A stretch of 64,000 nt of DNA, from contig JAXDDX010000289.1 of the NCBI GenBank assembly GCA_034670405.1, positions 62,001 through 126,000 on the forward strand, in the 5' to 3' direction. Under the pieces are notes generated by a model. It ran no database searches and was not told the origin of the DNA. It saw only the letters and a list, made by a program, of their open reading frames with translations. The DNA is from Hoplostethus atlanticus (lineage: Eukaryota; Chordata; Actinopteri; Trachichthyiformes; Trachichthyidae). Numbering within the stretch: the stretch's first letter is position 1; the number at the start of each line of letters is the position of its first letter. Both the position numbers and the translations under genes were made by a program. Of the stretch, positions 57,870 to 64,000 are shown one piece after another.

Positions 57870-57930
57870 AGACAATTTGATTAGATTTAAGAATATTTGG
57901 CTTATTTCTAGTAGGGTTGTTTTTGTAGTG
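57870..57930. repeat. Right CACTA terminus
   Basis: Read inward from 57930 the end is CACTACAAAAACAACCC followed by 'tactagaaataagccaaa'. CACTA is the diagnostic EnSpm end. The three bases outside are TAC. The partner end would be the CACTG at 49046, also followed by TAC. Confidence 0.7.
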
Positions 57931-58885
57931 TACAAGCAGAGTTGAGCGCGCACAGAACAGATCTTTGTTTGCTCAGATTAATATTTTCTCTTCAAAATAT
58001 AATTGATGTGCTTGCGAAAGTCCCACTGTGCACTCAGGAAAGTCCCACTGCGCGCTCAGCAATGTGGCACAAAAATAACGGCATACGCTCCGCTCTGTCT
58101 TCTCCATGGACTTCAAACAACAAAAAACTTTACTAACGGTGGATGTTCCCAAGCTGTCACTCCGATCGAGACTGGCCAATAGAGACGTGTCTTACTTTCA
58201 GCGTAGTTCCGCCCACGAGATTCAGCTCATCAGCAAGCAAAACATTTGGATTCGCATTAATACATTTTTAATCACAAATTTATTTTACTTGCAATATTTT
58301 TGATTGCAGTGTCGATAGTTTTGCTCTCAAATCAATTTTTTGATTGCAGTGTGGAAAGTTTTGCTCTCAAACCTATTTCAAGTCAGGAGAGACTAGTTGT
58401 ACATGGAAGCAAGCTTATTGGTGGTAATGAAAATCTGAGAACATTGGCGGTGACTCCAGTTGAGATCGAATGGGTTAAAGGCAAAACCTGTGAATCTCTG
58501 AGGAGCAGGAACCCCCCGTAGGCTGTTCTTCATGGCAGGGTAGACTCACTGACGACCAACTGGAGCCTGACATTGGTGGTGGTGGGGAGGCGGTGGGGTG
58601 CAGCAGCGATTGACAGAGGTGCGGATGCGGCAGGTATCTGTATATGTAGGGGTGTGGCAGGCTTGCCATTGGTTCCACTGAGGGAGGACTGGGAGTGCCC
58701 TTGCTTAAAGGGCTGATTGAATAACGAGTGAGGCTGATACAGAGAGAACGCCTGGAGTAGCAATGGATAGATAAATGAATAGATACACCAGGTAGTCTTC
58801 CTGATTGAACTTACGCTAGGCTTCATTGATTTGATTGCAAACTAAAGGCACAAAAGTAACTCCATAGTCATCCGGGTTGTTGGGG
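57931..58885. other. No gene; GC-richer flank and a 40-50 bp direct duplication
   Basis: 57931-58110 shares 'agagttgagcgcgcacaga' wording with the complement of 49130-49155. At 58299-58372 the stretch 'ttttgattgcagtgt...agttttgctctcaaa' occurs twice in tandem. Confidence 0.5.
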
Positions 58886-59140
58886 ACTCTACTGGCTGGC
58901 TCTGTTGTTGGTGTTGAAGCGAGCATAGAATGTATTCAGCTCATCCGGTAGGGAGGCTTCAAAGGGTGTCAAGCAGTTGGATTTGCCGTTGTAGTTTGTG
59001 ATGGCTTGTAATCCTTGCCACATACAACGTGCATCTTCACTGTGGTAATGTGCTTCAAAATTGTGTTTATATTTTTGTTTTAGCATCCTTGATGGATTTC
59101 CAGAGCTCATATCTGGTTGCCTTGTTACACATCCATGGGA
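58886..59140 (-). mobile_element. Rex1/L2-like LINE reverse transcriptase fragment
   Basis: The minus strand reads MLKQKYKHNFEAHYHSEDAR, CMWQGLQAITNYNGKS and SLPDELNTFYARFNTNN. This is the linker before the reverse transcriptase of Jockey-group LINEs, comparable to [15 protein letters not shown] and [13 protein letters not shown] in the LINE at 38204. It is both 5'- and 3'-truncated. Confidence 0.75.
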
Positions 59141-59459
59141 ATCTATGGGAATATATCATGTATCATGCTAACGTGTTATTTCCTGTTTTTTCCAATTCTC
59201 ACTAACATGGGTGCAAGAGCTCCGTCTACAGACGGATTTCCGTCAAAAGTGAATTATTTGTTCCGTTTATTTTTTACCGCTAATAGATCCTCTTATCCAG
59301 ACTTGCGATTTGTCAGTTTCAATTGACTCTGCCACCTCATTTCCGCTTTTCGCTTTGTATCATGGATGTAACATTATCGTTGACGGACATCAACGCTTGT
59401 TCCAGCTTCCCTTCTCCAAAATAAATCAAAGGTATGGCAATTTTATTTAATGTGCACTT
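59141..59459. other. No feature seen
   Basis: Short open frames only. Confidence 0.4.
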
Positions 59460-59866
59460 CAGTGTTAATTTAGTCAACGAAATTAATGACAAAAATGCTC
59501 GTTGATGGATTTTTAATTTAGTCAACGATAATGACAGACGAAAACTCTGCACCATGATGATATTAAATATTATTTGATTTCATCCTACTATTGACGAAAA
59601 TATGACAAAATGAAAACATATCGCTAAAAAAAATCTAGGCGAACCGTCGAAATTTCATACTATCGATACCTTAAAGGAACGGTCGCAAGGAATGTTATTG
59701 TGTTGATTGACATTGACATTCATTGACTGCTTTCAAAATGATGTTACATGTGAGATAAACAACGGTCAATTAGCTGAACATGGAGTCAGTGTTTATAACT
59801 TTTTTTCTTCTGCTATATTATTCAAACAATGTCAGACTGTTCAGTACATATACTGTATTTAGGAAA

Positions 59867-60938
59867 CAGGGTTGGGGAGTAACGGAATACATGTAATGGG
59901 GTTACGTAATCAGATTACAAAAAATCTGTAACTGTATTCCGATACAGTTACTATCAAAAAGAGGGTATCAGATTACAGATACTTTCCCAAAATACGTAGA
60001 TTACTTGTGAGATTACTTTGAAAATGAGAAGCGTTTTAAAAGTGGAACAGTGTCTCTCCAGTGATATACCACCATTTCATATGCGGCAGAAACAATGTTG
60101 CAAATTAGCCTACACGAAAAAGACCGCCAAAATGTTGCTGCTGTGTCAGTTCAAAATGAGGACAGCTGTGTTAAATATGTGCATGGGATCAGGTCAGCGG
60201 TGAACATTCTATCTAAGATTTATCCACATGAAATGTCTTGAGGTAAGATGATTGTTCTTAGTATTTGTGTATTTTTTTCGCCAAATAAGCATAAGCAAGC
60301 CAGATAGCTAGCTGGCAAATGGCAATAGCCTATTTTCAGATAAAATAACTATCGACGTTTGACCCATTGATTTTACTATGGGATAATGTGATCTAGGCTA
60401 GGCCAAATAAAATACCATAGCTCTCCCCAACTAACCTGATAGCGGCTCCAACGACATAACCCACACCAAATTTCAGGCAGACATGGTGAATGTAATTAAC
60501 TGACGGACATCGGGAGACAGAGCTTTCTCCTTCAGAGCACCATTGCTGTGGAACAGCCTCGATGTACAGTCTGCGGGCACGTTGTCTCTTTTTAAATCCA
60601 AGTTAAAAACTCATCTTTTTAGTAAAGCATTTATAGTCTCTTTTTTTTATTTGGAAGTATGTGAAATAAGGTAGGCTAATTTTAAGGAATTTAACTGAAT
60701 TTAATATGGTCTTCAGTTGGTTGTTATTATAGCTATATTTTAGCTATAACCACTTGGTTATCATTAAATCCAGAAACCCCAGCATTAAAAAAAAAAGTAT
60801 TCTAAAAGTAATCTAAAGTATTCAGATTACGTTACTGATATTGAGTATTCTAACGGAATACGTTACTGATTACATTTAGAAGCATGTAATCTGTAATCAG
60901 TATCTGATTACATAGTAAAAGTAACCCTCCCAACCCTG
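59867..60938. mobile_element. Non-autonomous hAT element (inner)
   Basis: Ends 'cagggttggggagtaacgga' and the complement of 'agtaaccctcccaaccctg'. TTAGGAAA flanks both sides exactly (59859-59866 and 60939-60946). It is inserted in the outer hAT element, so it is younger. A LINE fragment lies within it. Confidence 0.92.
60505..60640 (+). mobile_element. LINE ORF2 C-terminal fragment
   Basis: The plus strand reads GDRAFSFRAPLLWNSLDVQS then LFKSKLKTHLFSKAF, the common C-terminal 'GDRAFS.AAP.LWN.LP...SFK..LKTHLF' ending of fish LINE proteins. No tail or flanking duplication was found. Confidence 0.7.
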
Positions 60939-61445
60939 TTAGGAAAAGCCACGAAGGGAAGCCATGTCGCTTTCATGATGGCAGCGATATCAAAATATTT
61001 TAAGTGAAAATGGTCAAAACGGTTCTACACCTTTTAAACACAAGGCTGTCGCCTGATCTCGCAGTGCCACCTAGGGGCGGGACAGAAACATTATTTTAAT
61101 GTGTTCCCAAGTCCTTAAATGTAGCCTACTGTAATCTAATCGTTAATTTTAATCAACAGTTACAGAGCTGTTACAGTTTGACAAATATTTGTGCATTTTC
61201 ATCAACTGAAATGTTATTATTTTCATCGACTAAAATTATATGCCATTTTAGTCAGTGAGTCATTGACTAAAATTAATCAATATGACGACTAAAATCTGAC
61301 TCAATTTAAAGGACATTTTCGTCAAAAGACTAAGATTATGACTAAATCAAAAAATGGTGTCAAAATTAACACTGGTGCACTTATTTCGCTCTCTGTCAAA
61401 TTATGAAAAAGCAATAGACTGAAGGTCGTTTTTTTGCTTTAAGGT

Positions 61446-64000
61446 ATGCGATATCTGCAGAAGAACGCTGCCACAGGTGACCTGGAACGTGGGCTAAAGA
61501 ACAAGTGGAGGTGGCAGTGGACAGAAGAGACAGATTCCCAAGGGCAGAGATATGATGTGTGGTTAGCAAAGGTCGACATCCCAGGGATGGTCTAGTGTAA
61601 GCTTTGTAATAAGAACATTGCGTATGCACAGAATGGCAAGAAGGTCTTTGCCAGGCATACTGAAGACCACCACCACAGACAGATGGTCAACCAACAGCAA
61701 CACACACAAACTCTGCCTGGTGCCCATCCTATCGCTGCCCCAGTTTCTCGCCAGGATCAGCGGGAAGATCTGAAGGCCATTACTGCTGCCTTTGTCGCCG
61801 AGCATTGTCTCCCTTTTTCTTTGGCACCACATTTGGTGGAGTACGCCAAGAGGATGTCAGAGTCCAAGAATGTACTGTCTGGAGTCACTTTGTCAAGGCA
61901 GACATGTACTTATTACATGACTCATGGTGTGGCTAAAAGTTTAAAGGAGGAGTTAGTTGGAAAATTGAGAAAAACTTTTTGTTCCCTCAACATTGATGAA
62001 GCCACGAACAACACCAATGACAAAAACATGAACATTTTAGTAAGATTCTTCAATGAGGAATTAGGGAAAGTCACAACAGAACATCTCGGGGCATTCGTGG
62101 AAAATCAGGCTACGGCCTCCAATCTGTTCGATGGCATTGAGGCAGTGCTTGATGAAGCAGGATTGGAATGGAGCAAAGTGATTGGTGCAATGATGGATAA
62201 TTGTAATGTCATGAGGGGCCAACGAAATGGTGTGGAGGCATTGATTAAATGGAAAAACCCAAACCATTTGGACATTCATGGAGATGCGGTTCATATTGTC
62301 AACAACGCTGCCAAAGCCCTAGTAAAACCTTTTGATCAGTATGTGGAGAAGATAACTGATGATATATGATATATATAACATTCAGTGTCAACCCAAATGC
62401 AAGGATTTGTTCCAGGAAATCTGTGGTTTGCTGGGAATCACGGGCACTACCAGTCTGGTGCGTCCGATTCCCAGCAGATTCCTCCAAATGATAGATGTTG
62501 TGGAGAGAGTTGCCAAGTTGGAGGATGCCCTGGTAGTGTACTACAGTGGCTTCCTGACACCAGATGAGAAGAAGTAGTGCAGGTATAGTAAAAGGGTGAC
62601 TATATCAGATTTATTGGGATCAGGAAAAATCTTGATTCCCTTAAAGACTTTTTATTTTTTGATATTAAACAATTTAGTCAGAAAAATTAAATAAATATTT
62701 GCATTTAAAACTTATACCTAAGTTTTCCATTAAGGATTGGAAAACATTGTGAAAATTACTGAAAACCTTTTAATTTTTAAGTCTTAAGCTTAAACTATTT
62801 TGTGATACACAGATTGATAAGCATTGTCACTCTGCCATATTTTCAGCCCTCGCTTGAAGGATGTTATGGAACGTAGACAGATCAGTGGTGAAGTCCAAGC
62901 AAGACTGCTGCAGATTCAGTAGACTATGAGGAGACAGTCTCGGTCAGACACAAACAGTGACAGGAAGGACAGGATTATTGTGGCTTTGATCAATAATGCT
63001 ACAAAGTTTCAAGCCCACATAAAGCTGTACCAAGGACTGCTTCCAGAGTTGCGTGCATACGTCAAACTCTACCAGAGTGAGAAACCAACTGTACACACTC
63101 TCCACAAAGAGATGTTTGACCTTACAAGAAAGTTCATAGCTTTCTTTGTTAGAGCTGACGAGATTCCTGAATGTCGTGTTTCTGAGCTGCTGAGGCTGGA
63201 CCTTGATGACAGAAATCTACAGGTGGGCAGTAAGCAGCTCTTCCTTGGGCCTCAGTGTCAGACATTCATGCGAAAGATACAAAATGACATTGAACATCAT
63301 CACTGGATCCTGAAATGCAGAAGTCGCCAGCAATGATCAGAGGAATTGAAGGTCTGGGAGAGGCACTTCCAAATGTTGTTGATGAGCAAGAGAGAGGGAA
63401 ACTATCTCGAGAGCTAAGACAGTATTGTGTGGACACAGATGTAGCGGACATGCTAACAAGGTACCAACAGGAGGCATGTACAAGAATCGACAGTGATTGG
63501 TGGGCAAAAATTTTCAATCTGAAGGATGGAAATCAACCCAAATATCCATTCTTGTCAAAATTAGTGAAGGCCCTGCTGAGCATTTTTTCTGGGCCACTAG
63601 TGGAGGGGTCATTTAACATTATGGATGACATCATCGAAAAGGACAGAACAGCTATGACAGTGGAGAACTATGCGGCTGTGTCAATGATCAAATATAATCT
63701 ACGAGCAAAAGGTCAGACTAGTCTAGAGATGCAGGTCACACCAGAAATGAGGCGCAACTGCCAGACCTCATACAGCACCTACACAAGCTTTCTTGAAAGG
63801 AAAATGGAAAGAGAAGAAGAAAAGAAAAGTGTCTGCCTAACAGAGGCAGTAGAATGGCTTGAGAATAGGTCACAGAATGTGAAGGTGTGGCTGGGTCCAT
63901 CTCCAAGGTCTGATATTTCCACAGCCGATTCCACACCTGGAACTTCCAGATCTGCTGGCAGGTCTACCACAGGCCCCTCAGCTGGAAGGCCCTTAACAGG
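61446..64000 (+). pseudogene. hAT-family transposase gene, decayed, runs off the window
   Basis: The frame starts MRYLQKNAATGDLERGLK. It has a BED-like CKLCNKNIAYAQNGKKVFAR, then the transposase core FSLAPHLVEYAKRMSES, FCSLNIDEATNNTND (first acid), VIGAMMDNCNVMRG (second acid) and DIHGDAVHIVNNAAKALVKP. Blocks 62360-62577 (FLQMIDVVERVAKLEDAL) and 62870-63336 follow, then the dimerisation region (YPFLSKLVKALLSIFSGPLV, EGSFNIMDDIIEKDRTAMTV, about 63540-63660) and a Ser/Thr-rich tail to the edge. Lesions: a TAG at 61593-61595 just before the first Cys, a frame change near 62365, a TAG at 62575, a probable intron 62590-62847 and a frame change near 63320. Intact relatives cut and paste hAT elements. 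No terminal repeat is inside the window. Confidence 0.8.

Larger units (their letters stand above)
45852..57930. mobile_element. CACTA/EnSpm-like transposon with one arm inverted
   Basis: The right terminus at 57930, read inward, is CACTACAAAAACAACCC; a second terminus at 49046, read inward, is CACTGCAAAAAAGG. Both face the same way, whereas a normal element has ends facing each other. The element carries a minus-strand zinc-finger/transposase gene and a plus-strand SAMD3-like gene. The transposase exon (46012-48156) and the CACTG end lie inverted relative to the upstream exons (50150-52545). Reinverting about 45.9-49.05 kb would give a standard element, end - transposase - zinc finger - shared promoter - SAMD3-like - end. 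Two separate copies remain possible but must then be complementary halves by chance. hAT and Tc1-type MITEs have since inserted. Confidence 0.6.
59460..61374. mobile_element. Non-autonomous hAT element (outer)
   Basis: Ends 'cagtgttaatttagtcaacg' and the complement of 'tcaaaattaacactg'. GTGCACTT flanks both sides exactly (59452-59459 and 61375-61382). The interior is non-coding apart from a nested element at 59867-60938. Confidence 0.92.

Overview
This is a eukaryotic window, almost certainly from a teleost fish. The genes have introns with GT/AG borders. The interspersed repeats are those typical of ray-finned fish: tRNA-derived SINEs, L2/Rex1-like LINEs, hAT and PIF/Harbinger MITEs, Tc1, Helitron, CACTA/EnSpm and Ty3/Gypsy. 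Nothing prokaryotic (operons, ribosome binding sites, CRISPR) is visible. No large conserved host gene is recognised; nearly all readable coding sequence belongs to transposable elements or to small unnamed gene fragments.

Layout. 1-5.4 kb is intergenic with an old SINE and CA repeats. 5.4-6.9 kb holds a solo LTR and a TA-flanked MITE. 8.0-8.7 kb has a minus-strand cysteine-rich gene fragment. 11.3-13.2 kb has a TIR element and a SINE. 13.19-18.79 kb is a Harbinger-type MITE split by a 5.3 kb LTR element that has two LTRs, a tRNA-Arg primer site, a polypurine tract and a 4-bp target duplication, but no pol or env; the solo LTR at 5.4 kb is the same family. 18.8-21.1 kb has a THAP-like fragment and a two-exon acidic-repeat gene. 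21.4-22.7 kb is an unclassified repeat. 23.5-27.3 kb is a broken Ty3/Gypsy element. 27.3-29.4 kb is a Harbinger transposon (nuclease plus a Myb/BESS-like partner). 31-33 kb has a tRNA-Lys SINE, Tc1 and LINE pieces. 35-41.5 kb holds two L2/Rex1-like LINEs in opposite orientation, one of them inside a Helitron helicase. Four phase-compatible exons of an unrecognised plus-strand gene flank this block (33.7-45.4 kb).

The most interesting region is 45.85-57.93 kb. I read it as one CACTA/EnSpm-like transposon with two divergently transcribed genes: a minus-strand C2H2 zinc-finger/transposase gene and a plus-strand seven-exon SAMD3-like gene, sharing a spacer of about 220 bp. The transposase exon (712 intact codons) together with its CACTG terminus lies in the opposite orientation to its own upstream exons. 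It is phase-compatible with them, and a 44-bp inverted duplication of the transposase sits at the apparent breakpoint. The simplest reading is that one arm of the transposon was inverted. A hAT-type MITE later split the zinc-finger exon.

The right edge (58.9-64 kb) has a LINE piece, two nested hAT elements with perfect 8-bp target duplications, and a decayed hAT transposase gene that runs off the window.
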